Origin: Mycobacterium sp. 236(2023)
Lineage (GTDB): Bacteria; Actinomycetota; Actinomycetes; Mycobacteriales; Mycobacteriaceae
Assembly (NCBI RefSeq): GCF_029623955.1
Contig: NZ_JARSBP010000002.1
Span: 930,001-994,000 of the forward strand
Reading direction: 5' to 3'
Length of the DNA stretch: 64,000 nucleotides
In this document: positions 26,117-36,300 of the stretch, one piece after another
Numbering within the stretch: position 1 is the stretch's first letter
Layout: each line of letters starts with the position of its first letter
The notes under the pieces: model-generated
The model's database searches: none
The model's input: the letters and a program-made list of their open reading frames with translations, nothing else
What the model was told of the DNA's origin: nothing
Made by a program: the position numbers and the translations under genes

Positions 26117-27316
26117 ATGTCTCAGCAACAGATGCTTGAGGGCGTCCGAGTCCTCGACTTCGCGACCCTGGCTGCTGCGCCTCTGGCCGCCACCTATCTC
26201 GGCGAATTCGGCGCCGAGGTCATCAAGATCGAACAACCCCGCCATGGCGACCCGATCCGTGGATGGGGAAATCAGCGCGACGACGTCGGCCTGATGTGGA
26301 AGTCTGTGTCGCGCAACAAAAAAGCGATCACGCTCGACCTGCGGGGCGCCGAAGGTCAGTCGTTGGCGCATCGCCTGGTCGAACAGGCTGACGTCGTGAT
26401 CGTCAACACCCGGCCCCAGACTTTGAGTGGCTGGAACCTCGACTACGACGCGCTGCGGAAGGTCAATGACCGCATCGTGATGCTGCACATCACCGGCTAC
26501 GGTCTCAGCGGGCCGAAATCGACTCGGCCGGGATTCGGCACGCTCGGTGAGGCGATGAGCGGTTTCGCCCACATCACCGGTGAGGCCGACGGCCCTCCCA
26601 CCCTGCCGCCGTTCATGCTCGCCGACGGGGTCGCGTCCCTGAACGCGGCGTACGCCATCATGATGGCGCTGTATCACCGCGACGTCCATGGCGCCGGTGG
26701 ACAATTGATCGACATCAACCTCGTCGACCCGCTCGCTCGTCTGCTGGAACAGACGCTGCTGGGATACGACCAGCTGGGCATAGTGCCGCAGCGCGCGGGT
26801 AACCGGTGGGACATCTCGGCCCCGCGCAACACCTATCAGACCGCCGACGGTATTTGGCTGGCGATGTCGGGAAGTTCACCGGCACTGGCACTTCGGGTGT
26901 TCAAGGCTATCGGTCGCGCTGACCTCGTCGACGATGACGACTTCTCCGATCCGCAGCGACGTCTCGCCCGCGCCCGCGAAGTCGACGCCGTGGTCGCCGA
27001 CTGGGTGGCCACCAAGACGCTGGCCGAGGCGATGACGGTGTTCGAGGCCGCCGAGGTCGCCGCCGCCCCGGTCTACGACATCGAGTCGCTGCTCGCCGAC
27101 GAACAACTGCAGCATCGGGGCGTCTTCATCTCGGTCGATGACGAGGAACTCGGCCGGATGACGGTGCAGGCACCCGTACCGAAATTCTCGGACGCCGACG
27201 GATGCGTGGCACACCTCGGACCCCGTCTCGGCGAACACAACGACGAGGTCTACGGAAAATTGTTGGGGCTCAGCCCTTCTGAAATCGACGATCTGCACGC
27301 CCGCGGCGTGCTCTGA
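26117..27316 (+). CDS. Class III CoA-transferase (CaiB/BaiF family)
   Basis: 399 residues; the ATG follows the upstream stop with no gap. Family features are VRVLDFATLAAAPLAATYLG, GAEVIKIEQPRHGD and the catalytic aspartate in FMLADGVASLNA. Such enzymes move CoA between carboxylic acids through an aspartyl-CoA mixed anhydride. In this operon it would activate the acid produced after the monooxygenase step, ahead of the CitE-like lyase. The acid is not identifiable from sequence. Confidence 0.88.
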   Translation: MSQQQMLEGVRVLDFATLAAAPLAATYLGEFGAEVIKIEQPRHGDPIRGWGNQRDDVGLMWKSVSRNKKAITLDLRGAEGQSLAHRLVEQADVVIVNTRPQTLSGWNLDYDALRKVNDRIVMLHITGYGLSGPKSTRPGFGTLGEAMSGFAHITGEADGPPTLPPFMLADGVASLNAAYAIMMALYHRDVHGAGGQLIDINLVDPLARLLEQTLLGYDQLGIVPQRAGNRWDISAPRNTYQTADGIWLAMSGSSPALALRVFKAIGRADLVDDDDFSDPQRRLARAREVDAVVADWVATKTLAEAMTVFEAAEVAAAPVYDIESLLADEQLQHRGVFISVDDEELGRMTVQAPVPKFSDADGCVAHLGPRLGEHNDEVYGKLLGLSPSEIDDLHARGVL

Positions 27317-27332
27317 GGACAAAGGAACCTTA

Positions 27333-28244
27333 ATGACGAATTTGCTGCGCCGCTCTGAACTGGCGCTACCGGCCTGCAACGACCACATGTTCGCCAAGGG
27401 AGTCACCTGTGGCGCCGATCTGGTGTTTCTGGATCTGGAGGACGCCACACCGGTCGGGCTCAAGGTGGAATCGCGTGCCAAGGCCATTCATGCGCTGACG
27501 GAGTTGGATTGGGGCCGCACCGCGCGCGCCATCCGGATCAACGGGCTTGACACCGAATGGTGCCATGACGACATCATCGACGTCGTCACGCACGCAGGAG
27601 AACAACTCGACACGATTGTGATCCCTAAGGCCAAGACGGCACGCGATGTGTGGTGGGTCGACGTGCTGCTCACCCAGCTCGAGGCCAAACTTGGCTTGGC
27701 CAAACAGATCCGGCTGGAAGTGCTGATCGAAGAGGTCGAGGGGCTCGCCAATGCCGAGGAGATCGCACAGGCCAGTTCACGCCTGGACGCGGTGATCTTC
27801 GGCGTCGGTGACTTCTCGTTGTCGCAAGGGGCGAGGGTGGACACTAACTTTGATCCGCTAGGTGGCTATCCCGGTGATTTCTGGGCGTACGCGCGGAACA
27901 AGATCATGGTTGCGGCCCGAATAGCCGGTATCGACGCCATCGACTCGCCCTATCCCGACTACAAAAATGTTGACGGCTACGAACGCGACGCTCGACGTTC
28001 GGCGCTGTACGGCTACACGGGCAAGTGGGCCATCCACCCTGACCAGGTGCCGATCGCCAACCAGGTGTATGCACCGACCGACGACGAGATCGCCCGTGCA
28101 GAGCGCAATGTCGCGGCCTACCGAGAGGCCGAAGCCCAGGGGCGCGGCGCCGTCGGCGTCGAGGGCGTGCTCGTGGACGCCGCCCACGTCAAGATGGCCG
28201 AAGAGACGCTGGCGCGCGTCGCACTCATCAACGGCAGTCGCTGA
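27333..28244 (+). CDS. HpcH/HpaI-CitE family acyl-CoA lyase
   Basis: 303 residues, 16 bases after the CoA-transferase. The TIM-barrel shows DLVFLDLEDATP (the metal-binding Glu/Asp strand), TIVIPKAKTA, VLIEEVEGLANAEEIA and KWAIHPDQV, all characteristic of malyl-/citramalyl-CoA lyases. It would cleave a beta-hydroxyacyl-CoA to acetyl-CoA or propionyl-CoA plus an oxoacid. The methylcitrate locus next door would fit a propionyl-CoA product. Its 3' end overlaps the convergent prpR by 17 bases. Confidence 0.88.
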   Translation: MTNLLRRSELALPACNDHMFAKGVTCGADLVFLDLEDATPVGLKVESRAKAIHALTELDWGRTARAIRINGLDTEWCHDDIIDVVTHAGEQLDTIVIPKAKTARDVWWVDVLLTQLEAKLGLAKQIRLEVLIEEVEGLANAEEIAQASSRLDAVIFGVGDFSLSQGARVDTNFDPLGGYPGDFWAYARNKIMVAARIAGIDAIDSPYPDYKNVDGYERDARRSALYGYTGKWAIHPDQVPIANQVYAPTDDEIARAERNVAAYREAEAQGRGAVGVEGVLVDAAHVKMAEETLARVALINGSR

Positions 28245-29646
28245 CTGTCGGATACGGCAGATCGCTGCTGGCGTGCGGATCGACTTTGACCGCACGGCCG
28301 ATGTAGGGAAACGCGCGCTGGGGGCACGCCGGCCGCTCGCAGATCTTGCAGCCGGCACCGATCGGTACGGCGGCGTCGGCATCGGCAAGATCGATTCCCG
28401 CCGAATAGATCAGGCGGTCCGCGTGTGCCAGGTCGCAACCCAAGCCGATCGCAAAGCTCTTCGTCGGGCCCAGGTAGCGGCTCTGACCCGGCGGTGTGGT
28501 CCTGGCGATCCAGAAGTACGCGCGGCCGTCGGGCATCTGCGCAACCTGCGTGATGAACTGCCCGGGCTGGGTGAACGCGTGGTGGACCACCCACAAGGGG
28601 CAGTTCCCGCCGACGCGGGAGAAGTGAAAAGCCGTGGCGGACTGACGCTTCGAGATGTTGCCCGCGCTGTCGGTGCGGACGAAGATGAACGGTACCCCGC
28701 GCGCGTCGGGCCGCTGCATCGTCGACAACCGGTGACAGACGGTTTCGAAGCCTACTTCGAACCGCCGCCCCAGTTGGTCGATGTCGTAGCGCAGTTCTTC
28801 GGCCGCCGAAAGGAAGATCCGATAGGGAAGCATCAGGGCGCCCGCGAAGTAGTTGGCCAATCCGATGCGGGCCACCTCGCGTGCTTCGCTGCTGAGACGT
28901 TCTGCACCGGCGACGAGAGCGGAGATCAGGTCAGCCTGGGTCAGCAACGCGTACTGGGTGGCCATCTGGAACGCTCGCTGCCCGGGATGCAGCCACCGAG
29001 CCACATATAAGGTTGCAGCGTCCGGGCGGTAGGCGCGTTTTGCATTGGGGGTCAGCACGTCTCCGTCGTCAATCACGACGTTGATTCCCAACTGGTCTGA
29101 AAGAAGCTCGGCGAGTTGGACGTCCAGGCCGCCGACGCGTAGGCCCCGTTCGACGAACAGTGTCTCGGCTGCCAGGTCGAGCTCTGCGATGTGGTTCTTG
29201 CGGTCGTAGAAGAAGTCGCGGACTTCCTCGAAAGGCATCGGCTGCTGCAGCGGAGTCGGCGTGTCCGCGCTGGCGCGTGTGTGCATGGCTTCCAGCTCGG
29301 CGGTGGCGTCGTATAGCCGGCGGTGCAGGCTCACCAGCGTCTGCCCGACCGCGGGCATCCGCGCCACGAGCTCGTCGATCTGGGCCGGGGTCGCTTGACT
29401 GTCCGCCAGGACGTCCCGCAGGTCGGATACCAGACGTGCATCGGAGTCGGGGGTGAAGTAGTGCGTCGGCAGGTCGAAACGCTCCGACAGTGACAACAGC
29501 ACCGGCACCGTGATCGGCCGTTGGTCGTTCTCCAGCTGATTGACATAGCTCGTCGACAGGTTCAAGGCACGCGCCAGCGCGACCTGAGTCAGGCCGTGTT
29601 CCTCCCGCAACCGCCGGAGGCGGGCACCCACAAACGTCTTCGCCAC
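28228..29646 (-). CDS. prpR: PrpR/ScfR-type regulator of propionate metabolism
   Basis: 472 residues. The N-terminal XRE helix-turn-helix reads LRRLREEHGLTQVALARALN and STSYVNQLENDQRP. A large central acyl-CoA-sensing domain follows. The C-terminal domain has a cluster of cysteines (GLGCDLAH, GAGCKICERPACPQ) that in M. tuberculosis PrpR binds a [4Fe-4S] cluster. It matches Rv1129c in sequence and in being divergent from prpD. It is expected to activate prpDBC on propionyl-CoA. Confidence 0.92.
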   Translation of the reverse strand: MAKTFVGARLRRLREEHGLTQVALARALNLSTSYVNQLENDQRPITVPVLLSLSERFDLPTHYFTPDSDARLVSDLRDVLADSQATPAQIDELVARMPAVGQTLVSLHRRLYDATAELEAMHTRASADTPTPLQQPMPFEEVRDFFYDRKNHIAELDLAAETLFVERGLRVGGLDVQLAELLSDQLGINVVIDDGDVLTPNAKRAYRPDAATLYVARWLHPGQRAFQMATQYALLTQADLISALVAGAERLSSEAREVARIGLANYFAGALMLPYRIFLSAAEELRYDIDQLGRRFEVGFETVCHRLSTMQRPDARGVPFIFVRTDSAGNISKRQSATAFHFSRVGGNCPLWVVHHAFTQPGQFITQVAQMPDGRAYFWIARTTPPGQSRYLGPTKSFAIGLGCDLAHADRLIYSAGIDLADADAAVPIGAGCKICERPACPQRAFPYIGRAVKVDPHASSDLPYPTVSDCR

Positions 29647-29683
29647 CGCGCACAGCGTAACGCGAAGGCCTTACACAACGTTC

Positions 29684-29697
29684 GCAAGATCTCTTGC
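29684..29697. promoter_or_regulatory. PrpR-type operator candidate GCAAGATCTCTTGC
   Basis: An inverted repeat (GCAAGA-N2-TCTTGC) in the 119-base prpR-prpD gap, with TTC and AGAA flanks extending the symmetry. RamB/PrpR-type regulators recognise TTTGCAAA-like sequences, and this site keeps the TTGC/GCAA core. It is inferred to control both divergent genes. Confidence 0.5.
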
Positions 29698-29765
29698 AGA
29701 AGGACACATAATTACGCACTTACAGGGCCTTTTTCGGTCACCGGCCTCTGCGTAGCGTGCGGATC

Positions 29766-31271
29766 ATGCAACTCCACGACGTCCGCACCCGGCGCAGCGC
29801 CGAAGACTTCCCCCGCAGCGAACACCTCGCGTGGAAGATCGCCCAGATCGCCGCCGACCCGGTTGCCGTCGATGCCGACGTCGAAGAGATGGTCCTCAAC
29901 CGCATCATCGACAACGCCGCCGTGTCTGCCGCATCGGTGATCCGCCGTCCCGTCACCGTCGCCCGCGCACAGGCTCAGGCGCATCGCGCCAAGTCCGGTG
30001 CCGCCGTGTTCGGTATCGACGGCATGTACTCGCCGGAGTGGGCCGCGTGGGCCAACGGGGTCGCCGTGCGTGAGCTCGACTTCCACGACACGTTCCTGGC
30101 CGCAGAGTATTCGCATCCTGGCGACAACATCCCGCCACTTGTGGCCGTCGCGCAGCAGATGGGAGTCCGCGGGTCTGATCTCGTTCGCGGCCTGGCCACC
30201 GCCTACGAGGTTCAGGTCGATCTGGTCAAGGGCATCTGCCTGCACAGGCACAAGATCGACCACGTTGCCCACCTCGGACCGTCGGCTGCCGCGGGTATCG
30301 GCACGATGCTGCGTCTTGATCCCGAGACGATCTACGCGGCGATCGGGCAGGCGCTGCACTTGACGACCGCCACTCGCCAGTCGCGCAAGGGCCTGATCTC
30401 CAGCTGGAAGGCCTACGCACCGGCATGGGCGGGCAAGGTCGCGATCGAGGCTGTCGACCGTGCCATGCGCGGCGAGGGATCGCCCGCCCCGATCTGGGAG
30501 GGCGAGGACGGTGTCATCTCGTGGATGTTGGCCGGCCCCGAGCACACCTACCAGGTGCCGCTGCCGGGTCCCGGTGAGCCGAAGCGCGCGATCCTCGACA
30601 CCTACACCAAGGAGCACTCGGCCGAGTACCAGAGCCAGGCTCCGATCGACCTGGCACGCCGGATGCGTTCCCGCATCGGCGATCTCGACCAGATCGCCTC
30701 GATCGTGCTGCACACCAGCAACCACACTCATGTGGTGATCGGTACCGGCAGCAACGACCCCCAGAAGTTCGATCCGTCGGCTTCCCGCGAGACTCTCGAC
30801 CACTCAGTGATGTACATCTTCGCGGTCGCTTTGCAGGACGGCGTCTGGCATCACGAGGCGTCGTACGCCCCGGAGCGCTCGCATCGTCCGGACACGATCG
30901 AGCTGTGGAGCAAGATCTCTACGGTCGAGGATCCGGAGTGGACGCGGCGCTACCACTCGAATAACCCGGCCGAGAAGGCGTTCGGTGCCCGCGCCGAGAT
31001 CACGCTCAAGAGCGGTGAGGTCATCGTCGACGAACTCGCGGTGGCGGATGCACATCCGCTAGGCGCCCGCCCGTTCGCCCGCGAGCAGTACCGCAAGAAG
31101 TTCGCAATCCTTGCCGACGGTGTCGTCGATGCTGCTGAGCAGCAACGGTTCCTGAAAGCTGTCGACGAGGTCGCGTCGGCCAAGTCCGGCGGTCTCGGTG
31201 GGCTCAACGTGCGGGTCGATGCGACGGTGCTGGAGAAGGCGCCGACGATCCCCTCGGGAATCTTCCGATGA
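29766..31271 (+). CDS. prpD: 2-methylcitrate dehydratase PrpD
   Basis: 501 residues from ATG 29766; a GTG at 29757 is in frame. It is highly similar to M. tuberculosis Rv1130, with stretches such as [36 protein letters not shown] and [14 protein letters not shown]. It dehydrates 2-methylcitrate in the methylcitrate cycle, which disposes of propionyl-CoA from odd-chain lipids and cholesterol. It is the first gene of prpDBC and overlaps prpB by four bases (ATGA). Confidence 0.96.
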   Translation: MQLHDVRTRRSAEDFPRSEHLAWKIAQIAADPVAVDADVEEMVLNRIIDNAAVSAASVIRRPVTVARAQAQAHRAKSGAAVFGIDGMYSPEWAAWANGVAVRELDFHDTFLAAEYSHPGDNIPPLVAVAQQMGVRGSDLVRGLATAYEVQVDLVKGICLHRHKIDHVAHLGPSAAAGIGTMLRLDPETIYAAIGQALHLTTATRQSRKGLISSWKAYAPAWAGKVAIEAVDRAMRGEGSPAPIWEGEDGVISWMLAGPEHTYQVPLPGPGEPKRAILDTYTKEHSAEYQSQAPIDLARRMRSRIGDLDQIASIVLHTSNHTHVVIGTGSNDPQKFDPSASRETLDHSVMYIFAVALQDGVWHHEASYAPERSHRPDTIELWSKISTVEDPEWTRRYHSNNPAEKAFGARAEITLKSGEVIVDELAVADAHPLGARPFAREQYRKKFAILADGVVDAAEQQRFLKAVDEVASAKSGGLGGLNVRVDATVLEKAPTIPSGIFR

Positions 31272-32218
31272 GCCGCGTGCGCGAAGAGCAGACGGCACAG
31301 GTGAGCGGGTTGCTCGGGTCGGTCGTCCCGGCCCACGAGAAGCGGGCGAACTTTCGTCGGGCGCTCGAATCGGGTCAGCTGCAACGCTATCCGGGGGCAT
31401 TCTCGCCTCTCGTTGCAAAGCTGCTGGCGAATATCGGGTTCGAGGGCGTGTATGTGTCGGGCGCGGTGCTGTCGGCCGACCTCGGCCTGCCCGATATTGG
31501 GCTGACCACGCTCACCGAGGTGGTTACCCGAGGCGCCCAGATCGCCTCTGCCTCAGACCTTCCCACGCTGATCGACGCCGATACGGGCTTTGGTGAGCCG
31601 ATGAGTGCGGCTCGGACCGTCACCCTTCTGGAGGACGCAGGCCTGGCGGGTTGCCACCTTGAGGATCAGGTGAATCCGAAGCGATGTGGGCACCTCGACG
31701 GCAAGGCCGTGGTCCCGACCGAAGAGATGGTCAAGCGTCTGCGCGCCGCGGTGACTGCGCGACGGGATCCGAACTTCATCATCTGCGCACGCACCGACGC
31801 CGCGGGCATCGAGGGTGTCGACGCTGCCGTCGAGAGGGCGAAAGCATACGCGGGAGCCGGCGCAGACCTGATCTTCACCGAAGCGCTGTCGACGCCCGAG
31901 GAGTTCGCCAAGTTCCGTGCCGCTGTCGATACCCCACTGCTGGCGAACATGACCGAGTTCGGCAAATCCGAGCTCGTCAACGCCCGCACGCTGGCCGAGA
32001 TCGGCTATAACGTCGTGATCTATCCGGTGACCACGTTGCGGCTGGCCATGCACGCCGTCGAGATCGGGATGCGCGAAGTCTTCGACGCCGGAACGCAATC
32101 CGGCCTGCTCGACAACATGCAGCACCGCAGCAAGCTCTACGAGCTTCTCCGCTACGCCGAATACAACGAATTCGACTCCGATATATATAACTTCGCCCTC
32201 CAGGACGTGAAAGCATGA
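31268..32218 (+). CDS. prpB: 2-methylisocitrate lyase PrpB
   Basis: 316 residues. Signatures of the isocitrate lyase/PEP mutase family are DADTGFGE, the catalytic KRCGH and NMTEFGKSE. It cleaves 2-methylisocitrate to pyruvate and succinate. M. tuberculosis lacks a dedicated prpB and uses isocitrate lyase, so its presence here is a feature of environmental mycobacteria. It overlaps prpD (ATGA) and prpC (ATGA). Confidence 0.96.
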   Translation: MSRVREEQTAQVSGLLGSVVPAHEKRANFRRALESGQLQRYPGAFSPLVAKLLANIGFEGVYVSGAVLSADLGLPDIGLTTLTEVVTRGAQIASASDLPTLIDADTGFGEPMSAARTVTLLEDAGLAGCHLEDQVNPKRCGHLDGKAVVPTEEMVKRLRAAVTARRDPNFIICARTDAAGIEGVDAAVERAKAYAGAGADLIFTEALSTPEEFAKFRAAVDTPLLANMTEFGKSELVNARTLAEIGYNVVIYPVTTLRLAMHAVEIGMREVFDAGTQSGLLDNMQHRSKLYELLRYAEYNEFDSDIYNFALQDVKA

Positions 32219-33339
32219 GCACCACCACCGAGGCTCCTCACATCTACAAAGGCCTGGCCGGTGTCGTCGTCGACACCACGACGATCTCCAAAGTGGTGCC
32301 GGAAACCAACAGCCTGACCTACCGGGGTTACCCGGTGCAGGATCTCGCGACGAAGTGCTCCTTCGAGCAGGTCGCGTACCTGCTGTGGCACGGAGAACTG
32401 CCCACCGACGGACAACTGGCGCTGTTCAACCAGCGTGAGCGTGCGTCACGGCGCATCGATCGGTCGATGCAGTCGCTGCTGGCGAAGCTGCCGGACACGT
32501 GCCACCCGATGGATGTGGTGCGTACGGCGATCAGCGTTCTGGGCGCCGAGGATCCCGACGAGGACGTCGCCACCCCCGAGGCGAATTATGCGAAGTCGTT
32601 GCGCATGTTCGCCGTGCTGCCGACGATCGTCGCGACCGACATCCGGCGGCGACAGGGATTAGCGCCGACCGCTCCGCACAGCGATATGGGGTATTCGGAG
32701 AACTTCCTGAACATGTGTTTCGGCAGGATCCCCGAGCCAGCCATCGTGAATGCATTCGAGCAGTCAATGGTGCTGTATGCCGAGCACAGCTTCAATGCCT
32801 CCACGTTCGCCGCCCGGGTCGTCACTTCCACGCAGTCCGACATCTACAGCGCGGTCACCGCAGCCATCGGGGCACTCAAAGGATCGCTGCACGGCGGAGC
32901 CAACGAGGCCGTGATGCACGACATGATCGAGATCGGTTCGGCCGACAAGGCGGCAGAATGGTTGCACGGCAAGCTGTCCCGCAAAGACAAGGTGATGGGT
33001 TTCGGTCACCGCGTCTACAAGAACGGCGACTCTCGCGTCCCGACGATGAAGGCCGCACTGCAGCAGGTGGCCCAGGCCCGCGGTGGCCAGCAATGGCTTG
33101 ACATCTACGCCGTGTTAGAGAGCGCGATGTTCGCCGTGACGCGCATCAAGCCCAACCTCGATTTTCCGACAGGACCGGCGTACTACCTGATGGGCTTTCC
33201 GATCGAGACCTTCACCCCGCTGTTCGTGATGAGCCGAATCACCGGCTGGACCGCCCACATCATGGAGCAGGCCGCTTCCAACGCACTGATCCGTCCCCTG
33301 AGTGAATACTCGGGCCAGCCCCAACGCGCTCTTGTCTGA
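32215..33339 (+). CDS. prpC: 2-methylcitrate synthase PrpC
   Basis: 374 residues from ATG 32215, overlapping prpB by four bases. Citrate-synthase catalytic residues are visible: His in LKGSLHGGANE, His in GFGHRVYK and Asp in KPNLDFPTGPAYY. It condenses propionyl-CoA with oxaloacetate. Its last 38 bases overlap the pyruvate carboxylase reading frame. Rv1131 is the M. tuberculosis counterpart. Confidence 0.96.
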   Translation: MSTTTEAPHIYKGLAGVVVDTTTISKVVPETNSLTYRGYPVQDLATKCSFEQVAYLLWHGELPTDGQLALFNQRERASRRIDRSMQSLLAKLPDTCHPMDVVRTAISVLGAEDPDEDVATPEANYAKSLRMFAVLPTIVATDIRRRQGLAPTAPHSDMGYSENFLNMCFGRIPEPAIVNAFEQSMVLYAEHSFNASTFAARVVTSTQSDIYSAVTAAIGALKGSLHGGANEAVMHDMIEIGSADKAAEWLHGKLSRKDKVMGFGHRVYKNGDSRVPTMKAALQQVAQARGGQQWLDIYAVLESAMFAVTRIKPNLDFPTGPAYYLMGFPIETFTPLFVMSRITGWTAHIMEQAASNALIRPLSEYSGQPQRALV

Positions 33340-36300
33340 GATCACCAAGCTCCTCGTCGCCAATCGCGGAGAGATTGCGATAAGGGCATTCCGTGCGGCC
33401 TACGAACTCGGGATCTCCACCGTCGCGGTGTTCGCCTACGAGGACCGCAATTCGCCGCACCGTCTCAAAGCCGACGAGGCCTACGAAATCGGCGAGGTCG
33501 GTCACCCGGTCCGTGCCTATCTATCGGTCGACGAGATCATCAGGGTGGCCAAGCATTCGGGAGCGGACGCGGTCTACCCCGGTTACGGATTCCTCTCCGA
33601 GAATCCGGAGCTTTCGGCGGCGTGCGAAGAGGCGGGCATCGTGTTCGTCGGGCCGCGCGCACAAGTTCTCGAGCTGACCGGGAACAAGGCGAGCGCCATC
33701 GCGGCCGCACGCGAGGCCGGCCTGCCGGTGCTCGCGTCGACGGCGCCATCGGCTTCCGTTACCGAACTCGTGGCGGCTGCGGAGTCGATGGACTTCCCGC
33801 TCTTCGTCAAGGCAGTCTCCGGTGGCGGCGGTAGGGGAATGCGGCGCGTGACCGAGCCGGCGGCGCTGGCCGAGTCGATCGAGGCGGCCAGCCGCGAAGC
33901 GGAGTCGGCATTCGGTGACCCGATGGTCTACCTCGAGCAGGCCGTCCTCAACCCGCGGCACATCGAGGTGCAGATCCTTGCGGACCGCACCGGCGAGATC
34001 ATCCACCTGTTCGAACGCGACTGCAGCATGCAGCGGCGCCACCAGAAGGTCATCGAGCTGGCACCCGCGCCAAACGTGAGGGACGAACAGCGGCAGCGGA
34101 TCTGCGCCGACGCCGTCGCCTTCGCCCGGCAGATCGATTACTTCTGCGCCGGCACCGTCGAGTTCCTGCTCGACGAACGCGGCCACCACGTGTTCATCGA
34201 GTGCAATCCCCGGATTCAGGTCGAGCACACCGTGACCGAGGAGATCACCGACGTCGATCTGGTTGCCAGCCAACTGCGGATCGCGTCGGGGGAGACACTG
34301 GCCGATCTCGGGCTGTCGCAAGACAGTGTCCGCATTCGCGGGGCGGCGATGCAGTGCCGCATCACCACCGAAGATCCCGCCAACGGGTTCCGGCCCGACA
34401 CCGGCAGGGTCACTGCGTACCGGTCACCGGGTGGCGCCGGAGTCCGACTCGACGGTGGCACCCACACCGGTGCGGAGATCAGCGCCCACTTCGACTCGAT
34501 GCTGGTGAAGTTGACCTGTCGCGGAAGCGATTTCGCCGGTGCAGTGACACGTGCGCGCCGCGCTCTGGCCGAGTTCCGAATTCGCGGAGTCTCGACGAAT
34601 ATTCCGTTTCTGCTCGCCGTCGTCGACGATCCCGACTTCCGGGCGGGACGAGCCACCACATCGTTCATCGACGAGCGTCCGCATCTACTGACCGCTCACA
34701 CCCTGGCCGACCGCGGGACGCGCATCCTCAACTACCTTGCCGATGTCACGGTCAACAAGCCGCACGGCGAGCGACTGTCGACGGTGTATCCGCACGACAA
34801 GCTGCCGGCCATCGACCTGTCGGTCCCACCACCTGCGGGCAGCAAACAGCGACTCGAAAAGCTTGGCCCCGAGGGGTTCTCGGCCTGGCTGCGGGACAGC
34901 CCGGAGGTAGGGGTCACCGACACGACGTTTCGCGATGCGCATCAATCCCTGCTGGCGACGAGAGTTCGCACCTCGGGGTTGGTGACTGTCGCCCCGTACA
35001 TCGCCCGCACGATGCCGGAACTGCTGTCCATCGAATGTTGGGGCGGAGCGACGTACGACGTTGCCCTGCGCTTCCTGAAGGAAGACCCGTGGGAGCGGTT
35101 GGCCGTCCTGCGTGGCGCGGTGCCGAACATCTGCCTTCAGATGCTGCTTCGTGGACGCAATACCGTGGGTTACACGCCGTACCCCGAATCGGTCACCGAA
35201 GCGTTCGTGGTGGAGGCCACGGCAACGGGTATCGACATCTTCCGAATCTTCGATGCGCTCAACAACGTCGAGTCGATGCGACCGGCGATCGACGCCGTGC
35301 GCGCCACTGGCACCGCGGTCGCCGAGGTCGCTATGTCCTACACGTCTGACTTGTCGGACCCGGCAGAGAACCTTTACACACTCGACTACTACCTGAAGCT
35401 GGCCGAACAGATCGTCGTGGCCGGAGCCCATGTCCTGGCGATCAAGGACATGGCCGGGCTATTGCGTCCGCCGGCGGCGGCAACATTGGTCTCCGCGCTG
35501 CGGAGTCGCTTCGACCTGCCGGTGCATGTCCACACCCACGACACCCCCGGAGGCCAGTTGGCCACCTATCTGACGGCGTGGCAGGCAGGCGCGAGCGCGG
35601 TCGACGGTGCCGCGGCGCCGCTGGCGGGGACCACCAGTCAGCCGGCACTCAGCTCGATCGTGGCGGCAGCGGCACATACCGAGCACGACACGGGACTGAG
35701 CCTGGCGGCGGTCTGCGAACTGGAGCCGTACTGGGAGGCGCTCCGCAAGGTCTATGCACCATTCGATGTTGCAGCATCCGGACCGCCCACCCCCACGGGC
35801 CGGGTGTACCGCCACGAGATCCCGGGCGGTCAGCTGTCCAACCTGCGTCAACAGGCGATAGGCCTGGGTCTGGGTGACCAGTTCGAGCAGATCGAGGAAA
35901 ACTATGCCGCCGCCGACCGCGTGCTGGGCCACCTGGTGAAGGTGACGCCGTCGAGCAAGGTTGTCGGCGACCTAGCGTTGACCCTGGTTGGCGCCGGGAT
36001 TTCCGCCGACGAGTTCGCCGCCGACCCGGGCCGCGTCGACATTCCTGCCAGCGTGATCGGCTTCCTCCGCGGGGAACTCGGGGACCCGGCGGGTGGTTGG
36101 GCGGAACCGCTGCGCACCAAAGCTTTAGAAGGGCGTACTCCGGCCGTCGACGATGTTCCCTTGTCTCTGGAGGATGAGGGGCTGCTGACCGAGCCGGGAA
36201 CCAGGCGCCAGGCCACGCTGAATCGGCTTCTTTTCCCCGGGCCCACAAGAGAGTTCGAGGCGCACAGGGATGAGTACGGTGACACCTCACGGTTGAGCGC

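Noticed and set aside
24818..26704. 628-codon minus-strand frame
   Set aside because: It is antisense to the LLM monooxygenase and CoA-transferase genes, both with clear motifs; no ribosome binding site or family supports it.
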